A program made the position numbers and the translations under genes. From NCBI GenBank assembly GCA_003133325.1, contig PKXA01000133.1, positions 63,643 through 127,642 on the forward strand: a DNA stretch of 64,000 bases, read 5' to 3'. A model generated the notes under the pieces. The model searched no databases. It saw nothing but the letters and a program-made list of their open reading frames with translations, and had not been told where the DNA came from. Within the stretch, counting starts at the first letter, position 1. Every line of letters starts with the position of its first letter. The stretch comes from Acidimicrobiaceae bacterium (GTDB lineage: Bacteria > Actinomycetota > Acidimicrobiia > Acidimicrobiales > RAAP-2). Of the stretch, positions 46,362 through 55,170 are shown one piece after another.

Positions 46362-47078
46362 TCAGCCTGGTTTGGATGGGGGCCCATCGGGTCGGGATGC
46401 GGCCTTACCCACCAGGCGCCCGGCACTGCGGATGGTTCGCTTCACCTGAGCTTTGGCGGCGGGACCGTGTTTGGCCGTCGACCTGGATGCCGCCGATGTG
46501 GCTGTACCTGCAGCCCGCCCCGCCCACCGGGCGGCGGAGCCGACACCCTCCTCGGTGGGGAAGCGGGACCTGCCGGTCGACGGGGACGCAATCCGACCGG
46601 GCCGTTGGGGCGCCGATGGAAGGGCCACCGTCGCCCTGGCGTCGATGACCGTGCCGGACCCTCTGACGCCCTTCGGACTGACCGGTTGTGGATCGGTGTT
46701 GACCAGGGTGGCCAGGCGGATGATCCCGATGGCGGTGACCTCGAGGATGATGATCCCCTCGATGTCGGAACGGAGCGTGGATGCGACAGGAGAGACAGCC
46801 ACCATGACGGCGACTACCACTGCCAGGATCACGTGGAGTCTCCGACTGGAGATGCGGATGACTCCGAGTGGACCATCGGCGGTCAGGGCCAGAACGGCGA
46901 AGACGGCACCGGCGACCACCAGAACTCCACCGCGGCTGACGTGAAGGGAGAGATACGCCAGCGCCACCACCGAGAGGATCTCGGTGGCTTGGAGGATCCA
47001 GAACGGAATCACCCGCGGGGAGCGCCGATCCGCCACACCGACAACCACTCCGCCGCCGTTCCCGCCGTGAGCGCTCAT
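46362..47078 (-). CDS. Hypothetical membrane protein
   Basis: 238 residues. About four membrane segments lie within the first 130 residues (IPFWILQATEILSVVALAYL, GGVLVVAGAVFAVLALTA, LHVILAVVVAVMVAVSPVA, and a weaker one at EGIIILEVTAIGIIRLATL). The C-terminal 100 residues are a basic Ala/Arg/Ser/Gly-rich tail, probably cytoplasmic. No domain is recognised. It lies 20 bases after the tatA stop on the same strand, so it may be co-transcribed with tatA. Confidence 0.65.
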   Translation of the reverse strand: MSAHGGNGGGVVVGVADRRSPRVIPFWILQATEILSVVALAYLSLHVSRGGVLVVAGAVFAVLALTADGPLGVIRISSRRLHVILAVVVAVMVAVSPVASTLRSDIEGIIILEVTAIGIIRLATLVNTDPQPVSPKGVRGSGTVIDARATVALPSAPQRPGRIASPSTGRSRFPTEEGVGSAARWAGRAAGTATSAASRSTAKHGPAAKAQVKRTIRSAGRLVGKAASRPDGPPSKPG

Positions 47079-47097
47079 CCCCGCGATGTTGCCAGCG

Positions 47098-47403
47098 TTA
47101 CGATGGGGTCCCGGAGGAACCGTCGCCCGCGGGCTCTGCCGGCTGGGCCACCGGAGTCACCACCGGCGCTGGAGCCGGAGCTACCGGGACCTGAGCCGGA
47201 GCCGGGATAGCCGCGGCGGCCTGCACGCCTTTGTCATCGGACGAGGCGCCTTCATCGAGGCCCTTCTTGAATTCCTTCTGGGCAGAGCCCAGCGAGCGGG
47301 CCAGCTTGGGAATTTGGGTGCTCCCAAAGAGAACGAGCACGACGACAATCAGGACGATGATGCCGTCAACACCAAAGATTTCTGCGGATGGAGCGAAATG
47401 CAT
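47098..47403 (-). CDS. tatA: Sec-independent protein translocase subunit TatA
   Basis: 101 residues. ATG 47403 follows TAGGAGG. A short N-terminal stretch leads into the single helix DGIIVLIVVVLVLFGSTQIPKLARSLGSAQKEFKKGL, in which the hinge FG and the amphipathic helix are family hallmarks. A Pro/Val/Ala-rich tail follows. It forms the membrane pore part of the twin-arginine pathway; tatB and tatC are not in the window. Confidence 0.9.
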   Translation of the reverse strand: MHFAPSAEIFGVDGIIVLIVVVLVLFGSTQIPKLARSLGSAQKEFKKGLDEGASSDDKGVQAAAAIPAPAQVPVAPAPAPVVTPVAQPAEPAGDGSSGTPS

Positions 47404-47500
47404 GGTCACGCCTCCTACGTCGGTCTCCACAAAGGTTAGACCCGTCTACGAACAATCTGTACTTCGATGCCGACGACCAGGCCGGATGACCGTGAATGGA

Positions 47501-47941
47501 TCAACCGGCCAGGAACACCCCCAAGACCAGCGCGGCAACCGAGGCGATCCCCCCGATTGATCCCCACACGGCCAATCCCCGCTTTGAGGTGGCCCTTTGG
47601 TGGAGGAACACTCCCACCCCGGCAATGACCACCACGGTGATCTTGATCATGAGCACCGACTTCCAGGCCGACGGCGCATCCTTGAAGGTAAATGCCGAGA
47701 TGTTCCACAATCCCGTGATGACCAGCACGGCGTAGGCGGGCCACAGCAGCCGGCCCAGCGCCCGGGCCACCTTCTTGGAGGCATCCTCCCCCAAACCCCG
47801 CACGGTTGGGAGCAGCCCGGCCACGGTGAACTGACCACCCACCCAGACGGTGGCGGCCAGGACATGGAGGGTCAGCCGGATGCCGTCGACGCTGGGGCTG
47901 AGCGCCGGCACGTCGCCGACCAGGTGGGTGATCATGTCCAT
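47501..47941 (-). CDS. CopD-like four-helix membrane protein
   Basis: 146 residues with four helices. TLHVLAATVWVGGQFTVAGLLPTVRGLG, with its His-x(5)-Trp-x-Gly-Gly segment, and the later LLWPAYAVLVITGLWNI resemble the CopD/DUF2269 group, in which such histidines are suggested to bind heme or copper. The last two helices are in SVLMIKITVVVIAGVGVFLHQR and GSIGGIASVAALVLGVFLAG. Function is inferred only at that level. It lies 9 bases after the hydratase gene stop and is probably part of that transcript. Confidence 0.68.
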   Translation of the reverse strand: MDMITHLVGDVPALSPSVDGIRLTLHVLAATVWVGGQFTVAGLLPTVRGLGEDASKKVARALGRLLWPAYAVLVITGLWNISAFTFKDAPSAWKSVLMIKITVVVIAGVGVFLHQRATSKRGLAVWGSIGGIASVAALVLGVFLAG

Positions 47942-47950
47942 TGGACTTCT

Positions 47951-48721
47951 CTACCTACCGGACCAGTTTGGTTTCCGCTTTTCGGCGAAGGCCACCGGGC
48001 CCTCCATGGCATCGGCGGAGCCGAAGACCTCGGGCACCGCGGCGTTGTTGATCTCCCAACCCTGCGCCTCGGGAAGTTCACCGGCTTGCTTCATCACCCG
48101 CTTGGACGCCCGTACTGCCATTGGGGCGTTCTCCGCGATGGTGGCAGCCAGCGCCAACGCCTCCTCCATCAGCTTGTCGGCCGGGACCACCCGGTTGATG
48201 AGGCCCAGGCCCAGGGCCCGTTGGGCGTCGATGGGCTCGCCGGTCATGGCGAGTTCGAGGGCAATGGCCGGCGGGATCCGCTTGGGCAGGCGGATGAGGC
48301 CACCGGCGGCGGCCATGAGGCCTCGCTTGACCTCGGGGATACCGAACTTCGCCCCTTCGACGGCCACCACCAGGTCGCAGGACAGCATGATTTCGCACCC
48401 ACCGGCCAGAGCCGATCCATTGACGGCGGCGATGAGCGGCTTGGCGAAGTCACGTTGGGCAATGCCGGCGAAGCCGCCCTTGGCGCCCATGATGTCCCCC
48501 GCCTCTCCGGCGGTGAAGGCCTTGAGGTCCATGCCGGCGCTGAACGCCTTGTCGCCGCTCCCGGTCACGATGACGACCCAACAGTCGTCGTCGGCCTCGA
48601 GCTCGTCGAAGGCGGCGGCAAATCCCCGGGACACCGCGCCATTGATGGAGTTTCGGGCCTCGGGCCGGTTGATCGTCAGGATTTCGATGTGACCCTGTCG
48701 CTCACGGAGCAGTTCATCAGA
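47951..48721 (-). CDS. Enoyl-CoA hydratase/isomerase family protein
   Basis: 256 residues. GTG 48721 follows AGGAAGGGA; the frame is open further upstream to 48793 but without conservation. Crotonase motifs are VVIVTGSGDKAFSAGMDLKAF and AAVNGSALAGGCEIMLSCDLVVA, which form the oxyanion hole, then FGIPEVKRGLMAAAGG with the usual catalytic Glu region. The ending GPVAFAEKRKPNW is typical. The gene is separated by 25 bases from the TLP1-like gene upstream, suggesting the two act on the same acyl-CoA pathway. Confidence 0.88.
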   Translation of the reverse strand, partial: SDELLRERQGHIEILTINRPEARNSINGAVSRGFAAAFDELEADDDCWVVIVTGSGDKAFSAGMDLKAFTAGEAGDIMGAKGGFAGIAQRDFAKPLIAAVNGSALAGGCEIMLSCDLVVAVEGAKFGIPEVKRGLMAAAGGLIRLPKRIPPAIALELAMTGEPIDAQRALGLGLINRVVPADKLMEEALALAATIAENAPMAVRASKRVMKQAGELPEAQGWEINNAAVPEVFGSADAMEGPVAFAEKRKPNWSGR

Positions 48722-48746
48722 CACGTTGTTGTCCCTTCCTAGGATC

Positions 48747-50306
48747 TCAGCGTTCGGGCAGACGGTAGCGCGGCGGCTCGCCCTCCACGACAATTGCGGT
48801 GCCGACCATCCCCGGGGTGTCGCCCCGGCCGACCTCGGCGACGACCTCGGCGTCGGCCGCCGAGGCCGCTACGTGCCGCCCGTCGGGAAGCCTGGCGATG
48901 ACGGGCGCCCGGGTTGAGGTCCCGCTGTGGTCACGGACCACCGTGACGGCCACCACGGTGGCGGTTGTCGCGTCGGGAACCTGAAGGGCCATCTCCATGG
49001 CGCTGGCGTCGATGCGCTGCTGGGCTACCGAGGTGTCTCCCAGGTGGAACCCGCCCGGGGGTGGGGCCGAGCCGTAGAGCCCGAGCGCGTGCTTGGTGAT
49101 GAACCAGCCCAGTCCGGTGGCCAGTCCCAGCCGCGGTTGGGCAGTGGTGGCTCCCGGACCATCCTGGCGTAGGAGGCTGGTGACCGAGGCAATCCCGTGG
49201 GTGGTGTAGTTATTCCCGGGCCCACCGAAGTAGGGGAGGCCACCGGTGGACGTCAGGCCCCGACCGTCGTCGAGGTTGAGTCCGAGGGCCTCGGCGGCCA
49301 GTTCCACCGCCGACGGGAAGCACGAGTAGATGTCGAGGACCTCGACGTCATCGATTCCGATCGGGGCGATGCCATCGGCGGGTCCGGCGCCGAGGTTGGC
49401 CGCTTCGAACAGCGCCCGGCCGGCGGCGGCGATGGCCGGGGACTTCCCGGGGTCGGGCCGGGAGGCGGGGAACCGGACGTCGACCGCTCCGGCGCCCGAC
49501 CAGATGAATACCGACCGGTCGGCCACCCCGGCGCGCCGGGCCGCCGCCAGCGAGCACACCACCAGCGCTGCACCCTGATCGGAACCGAGGAAGGCGGTCA
49601 TCCGCTTGGTATAGGGCTCGCACACGATCCGGTTGCCCGGTGAGGGGGTGGCGATGTCCCCGGCCGTGTACTCGGTGGGAAACCACGCGAACGGATTGGT
49701 CGACGCCACCCGGGTGAACGGGGAGAACAACTCGCCGATGGCTTGGCGATGTTGATCGGCGGTATGGCCTGCCCGGGCTGCCACCACGCTTTCGAACAGC
49801 GAGTAGACGTGCAGCGGGGCCAGCAAGCCGATGGCTGATTCCGCCGGACCTACGCCCGGCAGATCATCGCCCACTGCCGGGTCGGGGGCCAAGCTGGTGT
49901 CCCCATTGTCCCGTGGTTGACCCAGCTTGTGCCGGAGGCGCGACGACCGGATGGCCTCGGCCCCGGCGATCACCGTCGCTGACAAGGTGCCGGCGGTGAT
50001 GTCGGCGGCCGCTCGGTTCACCAGCCATTGGGGGGAGTTGCCTCCGATGGTGGTCACCTCGCACACCGGGGGCGACATGCCCAGAGCGCGGGCCAACTCA
50101 GACGCCGGTGCCGGACCGCTATGGGTCATGATGTCGACCACCGAGAGCCTGTCGATCCGATGGCGGAGATCGGGCACATCAGCGAACGCCGCGTCGCAGG
50201 CCCGAGCCATCAGGTCGATGGGGGTGACCGGGTCACCGCGTTCGATGGACTCCCCCGATGCGATGACCACCGGAATCCGTTCGGCATCCTGCTCGGAGAT
50301 ACTCAT
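48747..50306 (-). CDS. Thiolase-like protein, TLP1 type, without catalytic cysteines
   Basis: 519 residues from ATG 50306. The thiolase fold is recognisable (AMARACDAAF-type helix segment DLMARACDAAFADV, GGLPYFGGPGNNYTTHG near residue 370, LGWFITKHALGLYG). The nucleophile position reads GGNSPQ instead of a Cys motif, and the second Cys is replaced in ATGLGWF. After about residue 420 an extra C-terminal domain (VVAVTVVRDHSG ... APVIARLPDGR) follows, as in mycobacterial thiolase-like protein 1. Thiolysis is therefore unlikely; a CoA-ester binding or other transferase role is possible. Confidence 0.8.
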   Translation of the reverse strand: MSISEQDAERIPVVIASGESIERGDPVTPIDLMARACDAAFADVPDLRHRIDRLSVVDIMTHSGPAPASELARALGMSPPVCEVTTIGGNSPQWLVNRAAADITAGTLSATVIAGAEAIRSSRLRHKLGQPRDNGDTSLAPDPAVGDDLPGVGPAESAIGLLAPLHVYSLFESVVAARAGHTADQHRQAIGELFSPFTRVASTNPFAWFPTEYTAGDIATPSPGNRIVCEPYTKRMTAFLGSDQGAALVVCSLAAARRAGVADRSVFIWSGAGAVDVRFPASRPDPGKSPAIAAAGRALFEAANLGAGPADGIAPIGIDDVEVLDIYSCFPSAVELAAEALGLNLDDGRGLTSTGGLPYFGGPGNNYTTHGIASVTSLLRQDGPGATTAQPRLGLATGLGWFITKHALGLYGSAPPPGGFHLGDTSVAQQRIDASAMEMALQVPDATTATVVAVTVVRDHSGTSTRAPVIARLPDGRHVAASAADAEVVAEVGRGDTPGMVGTAIVVEGEPPRYRLPER

Positions 50307-50502
50307 CGGTTCGATCCGTGACCGGTAGGAATGATGCGGTGGATGCGTGTCATCGTGGGACGCGCAAGTTATCACTGTGGCCGGACCACCGGCTTCTCGG
50401 CCTTTTCGTGCGACCGGCTTTGTGAGGACCGGGACGAGAAGCCGAGAGGCCGGGACGGTGACTGTGGACTTGGTACCCCCCTCTCCTCGCAACGGCACGT
50501 CC

Positions 50503-50860
50503 TCCGGCGGGATCCTCCCCGACGGTTTTCTCTTTGGGGTGGCCATTGCCGGTTTTCAGAGTGGGCGGCTTCGATGGTCCGGGCGAGCCCGCCGACAACT
50601 GGCTTCGAAATGGGGGCAGGTTGACCGGGTGGCGCCCCGAGAGGCCCCTTTGGGTGGTGGAGAACGGACTGTGCAATCGGGTCCGGAACAAGCGTTCCCG
50701 TCAACCGCGGTTCGGTCGCCACCGGGTGGACCGACACTGGGGAGAGCGCGGCTTCCGCCGGCTCGACACCGATTCTTTGGGAGACGACCCGGGTGCGACC
50801 TATCGGCGAATCATGTCGGGTATCCGAGCCGGAGACAGGTCGGTACTCGACGGCGAATGA
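50503..50860 (+). pseudogene. Relic of a glycoside hydrolase family 1 (beta-glucosidase) gene
   Basis: Pieces of GH1 appear in order but with frameshift and deletions. LPDGFLFGVAIAGFQ at 50515-50559 is the N-terminal barrel start. After a shift of frame, VGGFDGPGEPADNW (from 50560) continues it. It then jumps to PLWVVENGLCNRVRN (about 50647), the motif around the nucleophile Glu, and on to LDTDSLGDD...TYRRIMSGIRAGDRSVLDGE, the C-terminal end. About 300 residues between them are missing. The remaining spacer to 51105 shows nothing else. Confidence 0.75.
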
Positions 50861-51105
50861 GCCGAGTAAGGCCGACGACCCGCACTAACGTGTCCCCAGC
50901 ACCCTCGAACAGGGTTGTCGTCATGCGCCCCCGAACCTGTGCGGGACCGATGGGGTCGCCAGAAGGAACAGGTCCTCGGAGGGGCCCGAATGGGGGAAAC
51001 TTTGCAGAGCGCGGATCGTGGGACGTCGCCGCTGACGGCAGCGGCGGTGCCATTGAAGTTCCCGTTGACCGGTGAGCCCGTGCGATGCCATACGGCGTTG
51101 GTTCG

Positions 51106-54100
51106 ATGGTGACCGTCTCCGAACCCCGTATCGGTGGATCGCACCGGCTTCATAGTTGGGAGAACTTGCCCAGCCGGCCAGTGTTTGGTGTCGTCGGTGT
51201 TTTGGTGCTGGTGGCCTTGTACGTGGGAGTGAACGCCCTCCACCCCTTGGGCCCCGGTGTGGTGCTGAAGGGAATCGTCACCGGCGGCCTGAACTCGATG
51301 GTGGCCATGGGCCTGGTGCTCATCTATCGGTCAGCGCGCATCATCAACTTCTCCCAACAGGTGATCGGTGGTGTGGCAGCCACCCTGGTGGTGCTTCTGG
51401 TGTCCGCCCAGGGCTACCCGTACCTGGTGGCGGTGGCCGTTGGGGTTGCCGTGGCCATCTTCATCGGATGGTTCGCGGAGCTGACGATCATCCGGCGGTT
51501 CGCCACCGCGCCTCGAATGGTCCTGACCGCGGTGACCATCGGCATCTATCAACTTCTCGGCGCCGCCGAGTTGGGTCTTCCCAAGCTATTCACAACCAAT
51601 TCGAATACCACCGGCATCCATGTGCCGTTCGCATTGACGTTTCGCCTCCGTCCGTTCACGTTCACCGGAGATGACGTGGTGGCGCTGGTGGTGGTTCCGA
51701 TCGTACTGTTCGCTCTCTATCTATTCTCCACACGCACCGACTACGGCGTGGCCATCCGGGGTGCGGCGGACTTTCCGGAACGGACGCGTTTGCTGGGAAT
51801 TCCGGTCCGTCATCTCAGCCGGATCACCTGGATGGTGGCCGCCGGCCTGTCGGGGATCGGGGTGATTCTGGCCGCGCCCAAAGGGGTTGGTGGCCTCACC
51901 CTCGGCAACGTCTCCACTCCGGCGACACTGTTGCTCCCGTTGGCGGCCGCGGTACTGGCAGGCATGGATTCCTTCCCGATGGCGGTGGCCTGGTCGGTGG
52001 TCCTCGGGGTGGTCAACCAAGCGGTGTTCTCGATCTGGCAACGGGCCAGTTACGAGGACGTGGCCCAGTTCATCGTGATCATCATCGGATTGCTGGTCAT
52101 TCGTTCCCGGGCCACCGGTGTCGATGAGCAGGGCTCTGGTGAGGTCATCTCGGTCCGAGAGATTGCGGGGATCCCTGCCCACCTGGCCAAACTTCGTGGA
52201 GTACGGATCGCCAAGGGGACCTTGTACACGGCTCTGTTGCTGGGAGCCGTGTTGATCCCTCTCACGTTTGTCCAGTCCAAGCAGTTGTTGGCGGCCAACG
52301 TGGCCATCTATGCGGTGATCGGCATTTCCATCGTGGTGCTGACCGGCTGGGCCGGACAGATCAGCTTGGGCCAGTTCGCCTTCGTCGGGGTCGGGGCCGC
52401 CACTTCGGGAGCACTGCTCGTCCATCAGCATGTTGGATTTCTGTTGGCCACACTGGCTGCCGCAGCAATCGGTGCCGTGGTGGCGGCGGTGATCGGTCTG
52501 CCCGCGCTGCGGGTCCCAGGCCTCTACCTGGCCGTCGCCACCTTGGCATTCGCGGTGCCGGTGTCCTCCTATCTGTTGTCGTCCTCGACATTCCGCTCGG
52601 AGGACCCGGCGTTCGTCGCCCGGCCGTTCCTGATCGGGCACGTCGACCTCGCATCTCAGGCGACCTTCTATGAAGTTTGTCTGGCTTTCTTGGTGGTGAC
52701 GGGGGTGGTCACCCGCATCCTTCGCAAGGGCCGTATCGGCCGGAGTGCCATCGCTGTTCGTGAGAATCCGAAGACCGCCTCCGCCTACGGCATCAGCCCA
52801 TTGAGAAACAGACTTGTGGTGTTCGTCGTCGCGGGCGCCATCGCCGGTGTGGCCGGCAGTCTCTACGAGGTCGGCATGGAGGGGATCAAATCGGGAGGCA
52901 TACCCGCCGACCTTTCCATCACGGTGTTCGTCATGGTGGTGATCGGCGGGCTCGGTTCGGTCACCGGTGCCGTATTGGGTGCCGTCTACGTCCAGGCGGC
53001 CCAGTACTTTCTGCCCGAGGGCCTTCAATTCGTGGCCATGGGAGCCGGTCTGATCATTCTGCTCATGGTGTTGCCGGACGGTCTGGGCGGTCTGGTATTC
53101 CGCCTCCGCGACATGGCGCTGGCAGGGATCGAGGTCCGGCAGGGTCGGCGGATTACGGCGGGGCTCCGAGGGCCCGGTTCCGACGGCGACGATTCTGCCG
53201 ATGCGGCTGATAGAGCGTTGGCCCAGGATGGCGCCGATCCCACCGTCCACGCCGCCGCTCTTCGCATCGAGGCAATCGAGAGACGTGAAGTCGAACATGG
53301 ATCGGTCTCCCCTGGTGGTCCCCCGCCCTACGCCGGGCCACCTGACAACGAGCGAGCCATCATCGAGCTCAATTCTGTCGATGCCGGCTATACCCGGTAT
53401 GCCAAGGTGCTCCAGGACGTGGACATCGGCATTGCCCAGGGTGAGATCGTGGCGCTCCTCGGCACCAATGGGGCCGGCAAGACGACGGTATTGCGCGTCG
53501 TTGCCGGTTTATTGTCACCGACCAAGGGAACTATCTGCTTCATCGGCAGGGATGTCGAGGACCTGGGCGCACGCGACCGATTGCTGGCCGGATTGGTGAC
53601 ACTGCTCGGCGGCCGAGGAGCATTTTATTCCCTGACCGTCAAAGAGAATCTGAGGCTGGCCACATGGATGGCCCGACGCCACCACAAAGATCCGGTCTTT
53701 GCCGCCGCCGCCACGGAGCGGGTGCTGACCCTCTTTCCGGTGCTGGGGGAGCGGCTCGAACAACGGGCAGGTTCACTCTCGGTCGGTGAACAACAGATGC
53801 TGGTTCTGGCCCAGGCTCTCCTGTGTCGTCCCAAGTTGCTGATGGTCGACGAGCTCTCACTCGGCCTGGCTCCATCGGTGGTGGTGCAGATGCTCGACGT
53901 AATCCGGGCACTGGCCGCCAGCGGTGTCACGGTGGTGATCGTCGAACAGTCGGTGAACGTGGCTACCGCAATATCGGGCCGCGCCATCTTCATGGAGCGA
54001 GGAAGGGTCCGATTCTCAGGCCCCACTCCCGACCTGGCCCAGCAGCCTCATCTCTTGCGCTCGGTGTTCGTCCATGCGGCCCAGCGGGCGGAGAGGCGAA

Positions 54101-54954
54101 CGCCCGGGGCCACTTCGGGCAACGCCGCCGCTGACCAGATGGCCCCGGCATTTGCTGTGACGGATGTGTCCAAACGCTTCGGCAGAGTTGCCGCCCTTCG
54201 GAATCTCAGTCTCCAGATAGGTGGCGGCGAGATTCTCGGCATCATCGGAGCGAACGGCGCGGGTAAGACCACGCTGTTTGATGTGTGTTCGGGTTTCGTT
54301 GCCCCTGACCGGGGCACCGTGGCCATGCATGGCCACGACATCACCGGTCTTTCGGCGGCCCGCCGGGCCGACCGTGGCCTCGGGCGGGTATTCCAGAACG
54401 GGCGGCTGTTTCCGTCGCTGACGGTGGTCGAGGCTTTGACCACCTCGCTCGAACAGTCAGCTCGGGTTCGAGATCCACGGCCAACGGAAACCGACAGTAC
54501 CTTGCCTCCCACATCGCGGAAGGAGCTGCTCTCACGCGTCGAAGAGGTGATCGTCGAAATGGGGCTGGAACGGTTCCGGGACACGTTGATCCTCGAACTG
54601 TCGTCGGGGACCCGTCGCGTCGTGGAACTGGCGTGCGCGGTGGCCCATCACCCCAAGGTGCTGCTCTTGGATGAACCGACGGCCGGGATATCCCAGTACG
54701 AAGGAGAAGCCCTGGGCGAACTCCTGCTCGGGATCCGCGATCAGACGGGTGCCACCTTTGTCGTCATCGAGCACGACATTCCGCTGGTGTCGTCGATCGC
54801 CGATCGACTGGTCTGCATCCACCTGGGCGAGGTGATCTCAGAAGGCAGTACGACGGAGGTATTGAACGACTCGGCGGTGGTCTCCGCATACATGGGAACA
54901 GATGAGGCGGTCGCCAGCCTTGCTGGGGGATTCCACCCGACGCCCTCGCCGTAG
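51106..54954 (+). CDS. Four-module branched-chain amino acid-type ABC transporter (LivH-LivM-LivF-LivG fusion)
   Basis: 1282 residues in one chain. LivH-like permease: about 20-340 (IVTGGLNSMVAMGLVLIYRS). LivM-like permease: about 365-660 (IVVLTGWAGQISLGQFAFVGVGA). A charged linker precedes a LivF-like ATPase with Walker A GTNGAGKTT at 786, signature LSVGEQQ and Walker B LLMVDELSLG (Leu where Pro is usual). A LivG-like ATPase has Walker A GANGAGKTT at 1048, variant signature LSSGTRR and LLLDEPTAG. It therefore contains all membrane and ATPase parts of a HAAT importer. No periplasmic binding protein lies nearby. Substrate is unknown. Confidence 0.9.
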   Translation: MVTVSEPRIGGSHRLHSWENLPSRPVFGVVGVLVLVALYVGVNALHPLGPGVVLKGIVTGGLNSMVAMGLVLIYRSARIINFSQQVIGGVAATLVVLLVSAQGYPYLVAVAVGVAVAIFIGWFAELTIIRRFATAPRMVLTAVTIGIYQLLGAAELGLPKLFTTNSNTTGIHVPFALTFRLRPFTFTGDDVVALVVVPIVLFALYLFSTRTDYGVAIRGAADFPERTRLLGIPVRHLSRITWMVAAGLSGIGVILAAPKGVGGLTLGNVSTPATLLLPLAAAVLAGMDSFPMAVAWSVVLGVVNQAVFSIWQRASYEDVAQFIVIIIGLLVIRSRATGVDEQGSGEVISVREIAGIPAHLAKLRGVRIAKGTLYTALLLGAVLIPLTFVQSKQLLAANVAIYAVIGISIVVLTGWAGQISLGQFAFVGVGAATSGALLVHQHVGFLLATLAAAAIGAVVAAVIGLPALRVPGLYLAVATLAFAVPVSSYLLSSSTFRSEDPAFVARPFLIGHVDLASQATFYEVCLAFLVVTGVVTRILRKGRIGRSAIAVRENPKTASAYGISPLRNRLVVFVVAGAIAGVAGSLYEVGMEGIKSGGIPADLSITVFVMVVIGGLGSVTGAVLGAVYVQAAQYFLPEGLQFVAMGAGLIILLMVLPDGLGGLVFRLRDMALAGIEVRQGRRITAGLRGPGSDGDDSADAADRALAQDGADPTVHAAALRIEAIERREVEHGSVSPGGPPPYAGPPDNERAIIELNSVDAGYTRYAKVLQDVDIGIAQGEIVALLGTNGAGKTTVLRVVAGLLSPTKGTICFIGRDVEDLGARDRLLAGLVTLLGGRGAFYSLTVKENLRLATWMARRHHKDPVFAAAATERVLTLFPVLGERLEQRAGSLSVGEQQMLVLAQALLCRPKLLMVDELSLGLAPSVVVQMLDVIRALAASGVTVVIVEQSVNVATAISGRAIFMERGRVRFSGPTPDLAQQPHLLRSVFVHAAQRAERRTPGATSGNAAADQMAPAFAVTDVSKRFGRVAALRNLSLQIGGGEILGIIGANGAGKTTLFDVCSGFVAPDRGTVAMHGHDITGLSAARRADRGLGRVFQNGRLFPSLTVVEALTTSLEQSARVRDPRPTETDSTLPPTSRKELLSRVEEVIVEMGLERFRDTLILELSSGTRRVVELACAVAHHPKVLLLDEPTAGISQYEGEALGELLLGIRDQTGATFVVIEHDIPLVSSIADRLVCIHLGEVISEGSTTEVLNDSAVVSAYMGTDEAVASLAGGFHPTPSP

Positions 54955-55170
54955 AGGCCTGGCGCTTCAGGTCTCGAAACCGAGATCGACATCAAAAAGG
55001 AGGTGCGGGTGTCGAAAACCTGTGGGTGCTGAGAACTCGATCCAAGCCGTCCACCAGGGCTTTCGCGCGGGGATTGGGCCGGCGCGGACGGGCCATGGCA
55101 TTGTCCTTCCTTTGCTACATGGCGTTCGTCCGCCTGCACCGGTTGCTCCGGTTTCGCAGGAGTTGGCCCA

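Noticed and set aside
51721-53298. 525-codon minus-strand frame inside the transporter gene
   Set aside because: Antisense to clear LivH/LivM coding sequence and without protein-like features.
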